From: Paulinella micropora
Lineage: Eukaryota > Cercozoa > Imbricatea > Euglyphida > Paulinellidae
Reading direction: 5' to 3'
NCBI GenBank assembly: GCA_019918135.1
Contig: WBZZ01005947.1
Span: forward strand, 195,001 to 259,000
Length of the DNA: 64,000 nt
Both the position numbers and the translations under genes were made by a program. Of the stretch, positions 29,936 to 40,529 are shown one piece after another. The first letter of the stretch is position 1. Every line of letters begins with the position of its first letter. Under the pieces are notes generated by a model. The model saw nothing but the letters and a program-made list of their open reading frames with translations. It did not search any database and had not been told where the DNA came from.

Positions 29936-30222
29936 GGGGGCTTAGTGGAGGCGTTTCATGTTTTTTTTGTAGCTTCTGCGCCCTTCCTCTCTCCCTTTCC
30001 CTGTTCTTTGAGCCCTCCGGCCTCAGGGGGCTCAAGTGGAAAAAAGACTTTGTCGAGCTTTTAATTTAAAAAAATCTCTTTTTTTTCACTCTCTCGCGGG
30101 GCGTGATATGGTCGAATTCCGGAAGTGAACAGGCCGCTCCGGCCTCTTTCCGCGGGTAACATAAATCAAATGTTTTCCCAATCTCTTAGTTTTCAGTGCC
30201 AAGTGGACGAATTTGTCAGGTT
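29936..30222. repeat. Family P arm and tail cassettes
   Basis: The block ggggggcttagtggaggcgt, ttcatg, gtagcttctgcgcccttcct, ttctttgagccctccggcct is the reverse orientation of the block at 18,470-18,580. It is followed by a gtcgagcttttaat cassette (30,045-30,075), a short ccgctccggcctctttccgc piece of family R, and another cassette (cttagttttcagtgccaagt, 30,185-30,230) that abuts the stop codon of the next minus-strand gene. Confidence 0.75.
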
Positions 30223-31590
30223 TTAATTAAAAAGACTTTTTTTTTTCTTGCTTCCGATTGAGGACGCGATTCTCTGTGGTGCAGTCGACCGGTCTGCCGC
30301 GATGTGGGGTGCTGCTTTAATGTCTTTTCTGAGAGATTTTTTTTCTCCCTCCGACATATCCAAGTCCATTGTAGGAAGGGGTTGCTTTCCTGGCGGAGGT
30401 TTGGAGCGTTTGAGACGGGACGCTCGGCTGGGCCGTGTGGCGGCAGGGCCGTTGTTGCCGTTGTCTTTCCCGAATTTGTTTGTTATCTCTTTTCGGGTCT
30501 GGTCTATCTGTTCTGGAATTAAGCCAACCAAGGGAATTAGGTTGCCACCTTGTGCGGGGACGGAATTCCGCGCTTCCAACGCCGACGTCGGGGGCTGCTC
30601 TGCTTTCTTTTCCGTCAGGACCTGCGTGGCAGGCCGCCGTCGTTGCCAAAAGTGGACGACAGCGTGTGTCTGTTCTGGACGCTGACTCTGCGGAGCTTTG
30701 GGGGGGAGGGGCACTGGCTCCGAAGGGTAGACAACGCGATCAAGAGCCCACGCCTGTTGCTGCGGCGGCTGTGTATGTTTTATCTGTGCCGGTGACTGCG
30801 AGGCGCCGGCCCCTTGCGATCGATACCACACAATTACGTATGCTATTATTTTGGCCTTCAGGTCTCCCGCCTGATATTCCACGCGGGCTTTCCTTTCTTG
30901 TTTACTAAGCTGCACGAGTAGTTCGGCCCAGAAGGCGGGCCAACAGAGAAATGCACCCAACATTGAATATGCATCTGTGTTGTTTGTCGCCAATGAATCG
31001 TGCAGATTTTTTATACGCATGGGCCCTGGTTTGTTTTGATGAGAAAACTTTGTGAGTAGGCCTTCGAGAATCTTTTGAAATATTGGCAAACTCAATTCTT
31101 CCCGTAGAAAAATTTCAGGATTATTGTAATTGTTTACAAGCCCTACTACATAGTCCTTCCGGAGCTGGATAGACTTTCCAAATCTGTGGCTGTGAGCAAA
31201 GCGCTTCTTTGGCTTCTCTCCCCAAGCTCTCAGACGCCACAATTGCGTAGTAAGACCAAACAGAACTCCTTTCGACACCATCAACGCACCTGTTCGTATA
31301 CCCTCGATATCGTGTTCAGACCACGATATCTCAGCGCCTTGGTAAAGCTCGTCCCAACATGCAAAGCTGGCATAGAGTCTGGCTACTGGCGATTTGGATA
31401 AGTCAGCAGCACGTATAGAATCGGGTGCGACAGAGAGTGGCGGGGTTGCATGAAGTAAATAGTTGGCCCGTCGGCTTAGTAATTCGCACTTTGGTAACAT
31501 AACCTCTTGCCTAAAAATGTTGTCTTGTGTTGCCAAACACTCAAACCTTTTTTCGTACTCTAGCAAAGCTTTTTCCTCAGCTTGGTACAT
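30223..31590 (-). CDS. Unknown 455-aa protein with proline/basic tail
   Basis: Translation starts at ATG 31,590 (MYQAEEKALLEYEKRFECLA). Residues 1-245 are globular and mixed helical (FGKSIQLRKDYVVGLVNNYN; AFLCWPAFWAELLVQLSKQE). Residues 250-455 are low in order: proline/glutamine-rich, then basic (RPSRASRLKRSKPPPGKQPL) and a lysine run right at the end (SKKKKSLFN). The lysine run is encoded by the T-tract of the downstream tail cassette. The frame is open for the whole length, so the gene looks whole. I do not recognise the family; a viral nucleic-acid-binding or virion protein would fit but is a guess. Confidence 0.7.
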   Translation of the reverse strand: MYQAEEKALLEYEKRFECLATQDNIFRQEVMLPKCELLSRRANYLLHATPPLSVAPDSIRAADLSKSPVARLYASFACWDELYQGAEISWSEHDIEGIRTGALMVSKGVLFGLTTQLWRLRAWGEKPKKRFAHSHRFGKSIQLRKDYVVGLVNNYNNPEIFLREELSLPIFQKILEGLLTKFSHQNKPGPMRIKNLHDSLATNNTDAYSMLGAFLCWPAFWAELLVQLSKQERKARVEYQAGDLKAKIIAYVIVWYRSQGAGASQSPAQIKHTQPPQQQAWALDRVVYPSEPVPLPPKAPQSQRPEQTHAVVHFWQRRRPATQVLTEKKAEQPPTSALEARNSVPAQGGNLIPLVGLIPEQIDQTRKEITNKFGKDNGNNGPAATRPSRASRLKRSKPPPGKQPLPTMDLDMSEGEKKSLRKDIKAAPHIAADRSTAPQRIASSIGSKKKKSLFN

Positions 31591-31624
31591 TTGCTAGACA
31601 AGCAAGTTTACAATTAGGGGTACC

Positions 31625-34619
31625 TTAGCTCCCTCTCGAGGCAGAGCCAGTCTCTTTGTAAGTAAAAACTATTTCTAGTACTCGTTCGCCCGCTGACGGG
31701 CCGGCGCCGGGGGTCGGGGCGAGAGCGTCGAGCGTCCTAGTAAAATTTGCCGGGGCCGGTCTGACGAGGCAGGCTAAGTAGCATTGTAGCTGGTGTTCTT
31801 GCTTGACTAGGGGACCAGATTTCACGCGGCCATGCTAGAGGTAGCGCGCTGCCGCCCCCCGGCGCTGCCGATTTGCTTTCAGTGACTTTGGTCTGGCAGG
31901 CTGCGCCAGCAAGCAAAACCACCTGGTAGGGGCTGGCCGCTTTCCCAGGCGTCGGGAATTCGCTGGAGTGCAGAGAGACCCGCGGGCCTAAGGGCACGTC
32001 CGTCAGGTGGGCCGTGTGCGGCTCCCACACGTGACCTAGCGCCGCGTAGCAAGCCAGTTTTCCAACCCGCCCCAGCAGCCCTGCCAAGCCAGGGGGGAGC
32101 TGCATGTCCGGGGGGTGGGCAACGCGGCCCTGATTGTTCCACTCGAGTTGCAGTGACAGCGCCTTGCCCGGCAGGTGGCGGGGCGCAAGCTGGGCGCGGG
32201 CCGTCCGGGCTAGGCGCGCCAGGGTTTCTTGAACCCTGACCAGGCGGGCTTCCCGCACATCTTGCCAGGGCACCCACCCCGGGCCCGCCAGGCACGCCCT
32301 AGTGCAGCCGGGCGGAGTTTCCGCCTGCACGTCCTTCTAACTGCTCATTGGAGTCTTGGTCTTGTAGGCCTGGGGTGTCAGCCGACGGTAGACTCTTAGC
32401 CAAGGGCAGGCCCGGGGGCTGTAGCGCACGTAGAAAAGGCTATCCAGCCTCACCGGGACCTCCGTGCGTTCGTACCAGACCGCATCTCGCGGCGGGCCCG
32501 CGGCAAACCCCGCTTCGGAGTCCCATTGTTCCGGCAAGCAAGTGCCCTGAGCCTGGGGCACCCAGAACCTGTCTTGTTCTCGGTAGCTTCGACCTGCGCA
32601 CACAATCACTTCCGGCCACCAGCTTAGCGTTATGAGCAGGCGGCAGCGCCGAGCCAGCCCCTCGCCGCAGCCCGGACAGACGTCCCTGTCGCGGGGGGCC
32701 GTACTTTTAGTGACACCCCGCCCCCCCAACAGGGCCTGCCGCAGCTCCTCTAGAACTGTATAGCCCCCCCCCTGACGCACCTCCTCCTCTTTCTCGGTGC
32801 TCTGTTCGCCCAGGGGCAACCGGGGAGGCCACGGCGCGCAGGCCCCCGCGGGGACCGCCGACCTTGCACACCCCGCGCAGAAAAACCACGGCCTACACCA
32901 TGCAAAGTTTCCCAGCAAGCTAGGTAGCTTTTCTGCACACTTGTGATTTGGCCTGACAAACCGTGATTTCTTGTGTGTGTCTTTAGCTTCGGCATCCAGG
33001 TTGCGCACCGCTTTGTAGTTATTATATTGCAGGTTATCGATTTCGCTCCAGTCCCTCCGCAGGTCGCAGAGGGGCTGGGGCTTGCTAGGCAGCCCCAACA
33101 AGTAAAGGAAGAATTGCCAGAAACGGCAATTGGGGCACGGCGCCCTCCGCCCGCGCTCGTCTTCCTGTAAGGTTTGGTAATGGTTGAGGTAGGCTCGATA
33201 GCCACGGTAAACCAGCGCGTGGTTTGCCAGCAGGTGAGCTAGCAGGGAGTCCAAGTGCTTTTGGCTCAGAATATCTATTTCTTGGATGCGTTCGTAGCGC
33301 TCCTCGATAAACCTCCGAGCCTGCTCCAACCAGCTGGCACGCACCTGCCCCGGCGTATGCCGGATTAGGGGGAGGCTCCTACCGTCAACGTACTTTTGCA
33401 CGAATAGTCCGACGGTCTTGGCCGCACGGCTTAGACACAAGGATGGTGCCGAGGCGGCCCCACCCCGAACTTCCGGCTTGGGCAAGACCTGGATAAGGGC
33501 GCCTGATCCGCGCAGCGAGGGCGCGTCGTCTTCGTGCCCCGGGCCCAGGGTGGGCCAGAACAAAAAATATTGCTTGCAGGGCGGGGCGCGGCGGAACAAG
33601 GGCACGGAACCTTGAAAATACTCCGGCGCGCAAGGGTTTTCCTTGCCCTTGGAAACGCACCGCAACAACAGCCGGCAACTCAATCTCCCGCCCAACACTA
33701 CACCACCAAGGGCCAGAGACCTGGGGCACGGACCTGGCTGTCTGAGATCGAGGTTGTCAGACAAGACCCACCAGCGTGCTTCATCTCCTTGGGGAGGATA
33801 AGAGCTAAACGTAAACTTGCGCGGCAGCGCACTGTTAGCACAGGGTGGCAGCCGTTGTATTGCCACCGGTTCGTATCGCAGTCCGTACAGCCCCAGCGTC
33901 TGGTCACAGTCTATGCGTATCTCGTCCTTGTTGTTAGACAACGCAAGCACCAGCCAGTTGGGGGGCCCGGTCGCCAGGGCGAGCTGGCGCTGGGTCTGTT
34001 TCAAGAGCTGCGGGAGCTCGAAACCACTACCAGCCTGGGGGGCAGCCCCCATCTCAAAATCGACCTGCACAACCGCCAGCTCCTGCGACGCGCGGGTTAC
34101 CCCCTTACAGTCCGCGGCCCAAGTTCGGTGAACGGCCTCAAAATCTGTCTTGACATGACAAGCTATCGCCGGCCGAGGGGCTAGTTTGAAATCTGCGTCG
34201 ACAACCGCCGGGCCCGCTCCCGTTATACGGCGGCACAGCTCGTACAGAGAACAGCGAACGCAGAGCGTCTGGCAGGGATTGGCATATCCATCGCTTGACT
34301 CGACTACGTACGGCGCCAGGAGTTGCAGATCGCTGTCCCACGTCTCTTCCTGTAATAAGTCTGGCCTGGACCGGGCTAGTGTTACTTTCTCGGTCCCGTT
34401 CTCAAGTTCAGACTGGGCTAGATGGTACGCCGGCAACTCGGTAGCTAGGAGGCCACACAGAGTTTCTTTTACATAAGGCCTCAAGAACCCGGGCCGGCGC
34501 AGAAGGTGATTTCCGGGGAGAGTCTCACAGTCACCAAGCTCCCCCGTCGTCAGCAAGGGGTGTTTGTATGTAAGTTCTTGAATTTGGTCTAACAGTGCCT
34601 CCAGGCCCGGACATGACAT
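31625..34619 (-). pseudogene. Large unknown locus with nuclease-like C-terminal part (broken)
   Basis: The locus reads from ATG 34,619 (MSCPGLEALLDQIQELTYKH) through about 760 codons. Collinear coding sequence follows to about 31,625; about two breaks are visible. Cysteine pairs suggest metal binding (CVRC near 130, CPNC, CAGC, CPGC in the second half). The final part reads VTESKS and then LVKQEHQLQCYLACLVRPA. An E-x-K followed by a Q-x3-Y helix is how PD-(D/E)XK nucleases of the RecB/YqaJ type end, so the protein may be a large nuclease. That assignment is weak. Confidence 0.5.
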
Positions 34620-34649
34620 GGCTGACGAGTAAGAATCTAAAGATTGCAC

Positions 34650-35183
34650 TCTGTTTTACGAATCACAGGAAAGGAGAGAGCGGGTAGGTGGAGAAGAAGG
34701 AAAAAGAGCAGCCTTGCAAATCCAACTTTTGCCATCACCATAAACAGGATGGGGGTTTAGGTGGAGAGAGGGAAGGGAGGAGGGGGGGGGAGAGAGAATG
34801 CTGGAGGAAAAGGGAGAAGAAGGGAGGAGGGGGGAAGGGAGGGGGAAGAGGAAGGGGACGAGAGGGGAAAGGGGAAGGGGACGGGAGGAGAAAGAGGGAA
34901 GGGGACGGGAGGAGAAAGAGGGAAGGGGAGGGGGGAGGGGGGGGGGGGGGGTGCCTCCCCCGCCCCTCCCCTCCTCTATCTTCCCTCTCCCACTCTCCCC
35001 TCCCCCCCCCCCCCCCTCTTTCGCGTTCCGGCTTTGTGACACAAAAGGCCAGGAATCGTGCACAAAATCGCATTTGTTCAAAGGAAAAGCAAGACGGGTC
35101 TTTCTCGGGCTCTGTCGCGTTACTGAAAAAAGTCCTTTTATTCATTAGCAAAAAGCTCCTCACCGCAACAAAGGGAAAAAAGT
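34650..35183. repeat. Low-complexity purine/pyrimidine gap with G/C palindrome
   Basis: The gap contains a (ggaggagaaagagggaaggggac)n-like purine-rich minisatellite (34,750-34,935), a G-run/C-run palindrome (34,936-35,020) and an AT-rich segment directly upstream of the histone-like gene. Long open frames on both strands here are Gly/Glu/Arg or Pro/Ser artefacts. Confidence 0.75.
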
Positions 35184-35726
35184 ATGGCTCGCACCAAGAA
35201 AGCGCTTGGAAGCCAATTCCATAGAAAGAAGCACTCTGGTGGCAGTGGAAAGCAGGCCACTGAAAAGGGCCTCAAGAAGAAGAAAAGCAAGTCGAGCAAG
35301 TCGAATAGCGGCAAGTCCGCCCGAGAAAGCTCTACGAAAGAGAAAGAGGCTCGGCGCAGTGATTCTAGGAGCTCTTCCCAACCAGAAGAGAAGCGCAGAA
35401 GGCGCGTCATCAAACGCTACAGACTGCTCAATGCCGAATGCAACCGAGCACTGCGCATGAGCTCGAAGAAGCTGGCGCTCCGCCGCGCCCCCTTTCGGCG
35501 TCGCTTGATGCAAGAGCTGTTGCCCTCGGGTACGTTGAAGCGTTACAAAAAGTCGGCTCTGACGGCCATGATGGTCGTGGCCGAAGACTTTTTGCGAGCG
35601 CAGCTAGAACGCAGCAAACGGCTGGCGATCATGCAAGGGCAGCGTACTCTTCTGTCACGTCACTGGACATTTGCCGAGGTGGAGCACATGGAAGAAATGC
35701 GTAGAAGAGGCACGCTCTTGGTGTGA
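35184..35726 (+). CDS. Divergent histone H3-like protein
   Basis: The product is 180 aa. The first five residues are MARTK, exactly as in canonical H3. A long basic, serine-rich tail follows (to about residue 80; H3 has about 44). The rest aligns along the H3 core: alpha-N region (RRVIKRYRLL), SSKKLALRRAPFRRRLMQEL against [20 protein letters not shown], the alpha-2 helix SALTAMMVVAEDFLRAQLER against SAVMALQEAAEAYLVGLFED, and the end of the fold, RLAIMQGQRTLLSRHWTFAE, against [20 protein letters not shown]. Histone-like genes are known from several giant viruses. The gene looks whole, lacks introns and sits next to a WWE-PARP gene. No H2A, H2B or H4 partner is in the window. Confidence 0.85.
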   Translation: MARTKKALGSQFHRKKHSGGSGKQATEKGLKKKKSKSSKSNSGKSARESSTKEKEARRSDSRSSSQPEEKRRRRVIKRYRLLNAECNRALRMSSKKLALRRAPFRRRLMQELLPSGTLKRYKKSALTAMMVVAEDFLRAQLERSKRLAIMQGQRTLLSRHWTFAEVEHMEEMRRRGTLLV

Positions 35727-35747
35727 AAAATCTGTTCCACACTTACC

Positions 35748-35965
35748 CTACACCCCCAATTGCCGCATTCTGTTTTTGTTTTCTTTTTTTATTAAATAAA
35801 AGGTCAAACCAGATGCTCTGAACCAGCAGAATTTGCAAGGTCTTGCACACAACCCCGGACCTAGCCGCCGGCGCAGCTCTGCCAAGCTAGGTGCGCTAGC
35901 AAAATCCGGCGCGACGCGCTTCATCTCTAGGATTTCGCAGTCAAACTCGATCGTTTCTAGACACG
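35748..35965 (-). pseudogene. Possible short coding remnant
   Basis: The minus strand between the H3-like and PARP genes reads CLETIEFDCEILEMKRVAPD, FASAPSLAELRRRLGPGLCA and RPCKFCWFRASGLTF. This is non-repetitive and protein-like, but without a start: upstream it runs into a G-run/C-run palindrome at 35,985-36,025. It is convergent with the H3-like gene and may be the tail of a lost gene. The downstream ttattaaataaaa could act as a poly(A) signal on either strand. Confidence 0.3.
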
Positions 35966-36121
35966 GACGTGCGGGGGTGAAAGGGGCGGGGGGGGGGGGG
36001 GGGGCGCCCCCCCCCCGCCCCATCTTCCTCCAACTAAAAACGATCTTTTATTGTGCCACGCACCTTCCCCCCCCCCCTCTCTTTTTTCTTTTTTCTTAAA
36101 ATTTTTGTTTAAAAAAAAGTA

Positions 36122-37528
36122 ATGCGAGCAATGTCGGAGGACCAACTGCGTACACAAATAGCAGACAGCATCGATACAAAATACTGGAAACATATATCCC
36201 TGCGTGCTTTTAAGGCGCAGACCGTCGGCGATGATAAAGATTTGTTTATAGTCCTCTGTCATTATTTGTCGGACATACCCCACAAAAATTGCAAGTTCTG
36301 GGTCCCAGAGCTGCGGTTGAAATGGTCGGGCGTGCCCGCGGGGGGTTTCTTTGCCGTGGAGCCCCGAATTTCCTTTGCGCTGAACCCCAGGGTTAGGGCC
36401 CACAGTGAACCAGGCCCTGCCCGAAAAATTTGCCGGAAGCTGACAGTCTCGTTCGCACCAACAAGTCACGAATATCAGGCTGCGCTAAAGCTGGGGAAGT
36501 TGAAAACTATAGGGCAGATAGTCGCGCTTTGGCTCACCTCCTCCATGCGCCTATGCTACAATGAATTGCAATCTTGGACCCCCACTGGCGCTGCTGCTGC
36601 ACCGGCGACGGCGGTCGTGCCGCCTCCCCGCCGCCAAACGGCCGTGCACTGGGGCTGGTACAATCCCGACGGCAGTGTGCGCCTTTTTGATCCAGAGCTT
36701 GAGGAAGTGATAGAAGCCGAGTTCCAGCGTCGCCTCGATGTTGGCGACGCTGCCTCCCGCGTGGCGCAGGGGAACCTGCTTTTTTCTGTCCAAGGCAATC
36801 ATTATGAACTGGATTTTGGCCAGGCCAAGGTTACCAGCAAACAGAACGGGACAGAACGCGAGGCGCGGCGCTTCGAGGTCTCAACGGTGCGCGTCGGCGC
36901 CGGGAACTGCCACTGGCTAGAGCCGACGCCAGCGGACGGGCGCCAGGAAGAGGAGGGAAAGGTCTTAGCAGCTTTTGAGCAATCCTTGGGGGCAGACGCC
37001 GTCGTGGCTGGGCTCGAGCGCGTGAACCGCCCCTCCCTAACAAGGCTTTTCCAAGCCACCAAAGAGCTGCTCAAGGAACAGGGACCAGTGGAGGAAAAGA
37101 TTCTTTTCCACGGCACCCAGGACATTCACGTAGAATCGATCTTACGAAACGGCTTGCTGCCCAAATTCTGCGTCAGAAAGAAATACGGGCACGGGGTCTA
37201 CTTTGCAACAGAACCCAAAGACACCTTATTCTATAGCTCGCCGGGCCACGACGGGCTTTACACGGTACTACTGGCCTTTCGCGTCCTGGTCGCCCCCGCT
37301 GTTGTACCCCCACGTCCGGACCTCCGCGTGATCTACAAGCCAGGGAGTAAGAGCGCTGTCTACGCCAACTTTGTCGATAATCTACAAAACCCCAGCGTGT
37401 ATGTGTCAACACATGACCACCAGGCTCTACCCATTTACCTGATCCGCTACAGATTGCAACCTGCCTGGTTTGACAAACAGCTGCAGCTGAGCTTTAACCC
37501 GCCTTCCTCTTCCTCGGACACAAGATAA
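36122..37528 (+). CDS. WWE-domain PARP (ADP-ribosyltransferase)
   Basis: The product is 468 aa (a second in-frame ATG lies at 36,131). Residues 1-150 are an unknown N-terminal domain. A WWE domain spans about 172-255 (VHWGWYNPDGSVRLFDPELE; then NHYELDFGQAK and an R-R-F end), as in PARP11/12-type proteins and Deltex, where it binds iso-ADP-ribose. The PARP catalytic domain spans about 300-455: ILFHGT gives the NAD-binding His (near 328), GHGVYFAT the conserved Tyr, and the last strand reads LPIYLIRY. The usual third catalytic Glu is not evident, as in mono-ADP-ribosyltransferases. Likely role: modification of host or viral proteins in the stress or ubiquitin response. The gene looks whole and an AATAAA follows the stop. 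Confidence 0.88.
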   Translation: MRAMSEDQLRTQIADSIDTKYWKHISLRAFKAQTVGDDKDLFIVLCHYLSDIPHKNCKFWVPELRLKWSGVPAGGFFAVEPRISFALNPRVRAHSEPGPARKICRKLTVSFAPTSHEYQAALKLGKLKTIGQIVALWLTSSMRLCYNELQSWTPTGAAAAPATAVVPPPRRQTAVHWGWYNPDGSVRLFDPELEEVIEAEFQRRLDVGDAASRVAQGNLLFSVQGNHYELDFGQAKVTSKQNGTEREARRFEVSTVRVGAGNCHWLEPTPADGRQEEEGKVLAAFEQSLGADAVVAGLERVNRPSLTRLFQATKELLKEQGPVEEKILFHGTQDIHVESILRNGLLPKFCVRKKYGHGVYFATEPKDTLFYSSPGHDGLYTVLLAFRVLVAPAVVPPRPDLRVIYKPGSKSAVYANFVDNLQNPSVYVSTHDHQALPIYLIRYRLQPAWFDKQLQLSFNPPSSSSDTR

Positions 37529-37688
37529 AAAAAATGATTTTAATAAATACTAACGCTATGAGAGAGAGGGGGGGGGGGGGCGCCCCCCCGCGCCTTGTTT
37601 GGTTTGTTCTTTTTGGCTTTCTTTCCTTTGCTTCTCTTCCATTTGTCGGGGGGATACAATATAAGAAAACCAGCTACAACCAGCACCG

Positions 37689-38521
37689 ATGTTGCTCTTT
37701 CTGCTGCTAGTCCGACCTTCGTGGGGAAGTTGCGACTGCGCCGGCTGCGCAGGCGCGATAACCGTGAGCGACCCTGCCTGGCTTCCCGCGCCCAGCGCCT
37801 GCTCTGGCCAGAACGAAGCTTTGGTCGTGACTGAACTGCGCGTTGCTTCGACGGACGGTTCTATTTTCGACGTGACAAGCTGGGTGAATTCAAGCCAGCT
37901 GCAGTATTATACTGCTCTGAGCGACGCCGATGTGACATGCTTCAACAAGGCGCTCGGGCTGGACATCGACATCGGCATCACGGCTGACATGCGCCCCCAA
38001 GTCACGTGTCGCAACAGCGTGCTTAGCTGCCCCTTGGTTTACGACCTCCAATACGCCTGTCGCAAGCTAGAAGCCTGCCCTGCCCCGCCTGCAATCACAA
38101 CCTGTCTGTGGCCGCGGGCGGTTTTCAGAAACTCAGCCCTGACCTTGACTGTAAGGATGGCGTCTTAATCGAACAACTGCAGGTTCGGTCACTGAATGCG
38201 GGACGCACGCTGTACCCTGACCAGTTTATCATGTACGTACAAACAGATCCTGATCCACAGGCGGATTTGTATCTAACAGGACCATCGTGTCCAGACCCGA
38301 GCTCCTGCTTCTCTTACAGCAATCCTGGTCGCGAGTATATCAATGGCTCCAATATCTACGTGTTTTTCCATTGCCAGAACGCAGAACACCCCTGCCTCCT
38401 TGAGTACGTGGGCAAGGCGCGTTGTCGCGACCTAGCCGTCGCAACCAGCGACGCTAGGCCCCTTAAACCCCGCGCGTGGTTGCTGGCGCTTGCAATGATT
38501 AGCTTGTCAATGTTTTTTTAA
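37689..38521 (+). pseudogene. Secreted or membrane cysteine-rich glycoprotein locus (broken)
   Basis: From ATG 37,689 the sequence begins with a signal peptide (MLLFLLLVRPSWGSCDCAGC). It continues as a cysteine-rich ectodomain with N-glycosylation sequons (NSS, NGS) and ends in a hydrophobic C-terminal helix (WLLALAMISLSMFF) that could be a membrane anchor. The coding sequence is spread over two overlapping frames, so about one break is present. The stop codon at 38,519-38,521 overlaps the stop of the convergent LRR locus. Family unknown; a viral surface protein is a reasonable guess. Confidence 0.55.
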
Positions 38522-40495
38522 CTAAAAAGCTTTTTTTTTTTTTCTGCACTTTGAACTTTACACCAATCTGTGGAAGGAAGTGTGAGCTTGGGAAGTTTAG
38601 TGCTGCCGAAATCCAAGTCCGCCTCTGTGCAGCTGAAGCCTTCGGCAACGGCAAAGTCGCAAAGGTTTCCGCAATTTTTAAATTCAATTTTGAGAGAACC
38701 GTGGACTTTCCATTCGGCGGGCAAGCTTACATACTTTAGGGCGGGCAGTGCCCTCAGGTTTAAATTCAGAGACTTACAATCCAAAACCCCTGTAAAAACG
38801 AGCTCGGTCAGCCCTGGACAGCCCTCGATGCTCACCGTGATGTTCTCGTGAGCCGCCCAGCTCGCGGGGAAACGTAGCGATTTTAAAAGAGACAAATTTC
38901 TGAGCTTAAGGATTGCCGATTCACATTTCCACTCGTTGGCCACCTCGGCCTTGAGTTCCGAACAAAGTCGGAGGTCGGCCAGTTGCTTACAATCGAGTAT
39001 CTCAATTGTCATGGCTTCTTTCACCTCCCAGCGCGCTGGAAACCGTACAGATCCTAAACCGTCCAAACCAGCAGCAAGTCTGAGACGTGCCGTTTGCGAA
39101 ACGAGGTTTTGCGCCAGCTTGATTTCTGTTAAACTGCTGCAATCCTCGACGGTAACCCCCAAGTGTTGCGCCGCACTGAGCTTACTGGGCAGTCTAAGGG
39201 TGCCTAGACTATAAAGAGAACGCAGCACCACGTCTACGTTGTTTTTCGCACACAAGCGTGTTAAATCGATTTTTTCGACAGAACACAACTCGATATGCAC
39301 GCCGATCTCGTGCAGTATTCCCCGCGTAGGGGGTAGGCTAAAGCTTTCAATGGCCAAATCGTAAATATATTTTGGCCACCTTAGCACAAAGATAGGACGG
39401 CAGCGTTACCTTTTTTACTTTGTCACAGTAGACGATCCGCCATGAGGCATGCTCCACCCGCTCTGCGGGCTTCCTCAGGATGTGCTCAAAGGTCTTTAGG
39501 CGACAGTTTGTCACGGCAAGTTTGTAGCTGCCCGCTGTGGTGACTTGCATACAATTAACCTCAGATGAACCTAAACCTACGCTTAAACATAGAGGTTGTG
39601 CGTTGTCTGCCGCAGCGGATACCTCGATGCACCGTAGCGCCAGGCAGTTCATCACTTCGAGGCAGGTATTGGGGCTGCCAGCCTCACGGGCGCCACCGCC
39701 GACAGCGGGCTGCTTCCAGGCCAAATGTTCTAACATCGGGCTCTCGGTTATTTTTATGGCCGAGTTCTCTCCTACATTGACGCTGCTTAAGCCAAAGGAG
39801 AGATAATTGGTCGTGGCACCCTTTACCCGCAGCGTTTCCTTTTGTTTGAGCTCCAGCGCGAGATCCCGCAGGCACAGGTGCAAACATCGAGGAAGCCGCG
39901 CAAAATCAAAGAGGGGCATGTTCACCGTGGTCAGCGTCCCCCAGTGCGCAGCTTGCCGCCCCGTGCAGGAAACGACTAGCCTCTTAAGAATGATACCGAG
40001 CTCGGGCTCGCTTGGCACAAGAGCCCTCACCGCCTTTCCCATTGCTTCCCACGGCCACGGGGCAACCCCGCCAGCTGTTTGTGCCAGTTCGGAAGTGATA
40101 TTAGCAAGAGGCAAGGGGAACAGCCTTAGACTTAGTTTGGCACTTCTTAGCTCTTCTACCACACTATCCCATTCCTTGTCGTCCGTCAGCCTGAGATCAC
40201 TAGTCAGATACCCAACCGTCTTCCCGTACATTATACCAATTACCTTCTCTTGCCAGTTTTGCTCGAAGAATTCACTCTTTAGTTTGTTGAGCTCCGAGTT
40301 TGGTTCTTTGAAGTAGCGCCACGCCAGACAGCAAGCCAGTAGCGTGCATTTCCTCTCTTGGACCTGTAGGAGGCGGTGGTTCTTACTAGGCAAGCTCCGG
40401 TTGGTTGTAGAAAGAAGAGCTCTGTCCTGATCGCCAAGGAATTTTTCGAGCATTTCAGTAAGGTCCTTGCATTCCCAATACCGCCGGCCGGACAT
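38518..40495 (-). pseudogene. F-box/LRR locus, second type (nearly whole)
   Basis: From ATG 40,495 the N-terminus (CKDLTEMLEKFLGDQDRALL, STTNRSL) fits an F-box. A domain of about 200 residues follows and then irregular leucine-rich repeats to the end (LGTLRLPSKL; LKSLRFPASW; LKYVSLPAEW; LPKLTLPS), ending in a lysine run over the T-tract. The coding sequence continues across two overlapping open frames with about one break. It is distinct in sequence from the 19.1-kb gene but of the same general kind. Part of its 5' end is duplicated at 42,865-43,010. Confidence 0.6.
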
Positions 40496-40529
40496 CGCAC
40501 CTGCCCCGTGTTTGGCAGATTCACCTTTG

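Noticed and set aside
36551-37412. Minus-strand frames over the PARP gene
   Set aside because: They are shadows of the WWE-PARP coding sequence, whose domains are clear on the plus strand.
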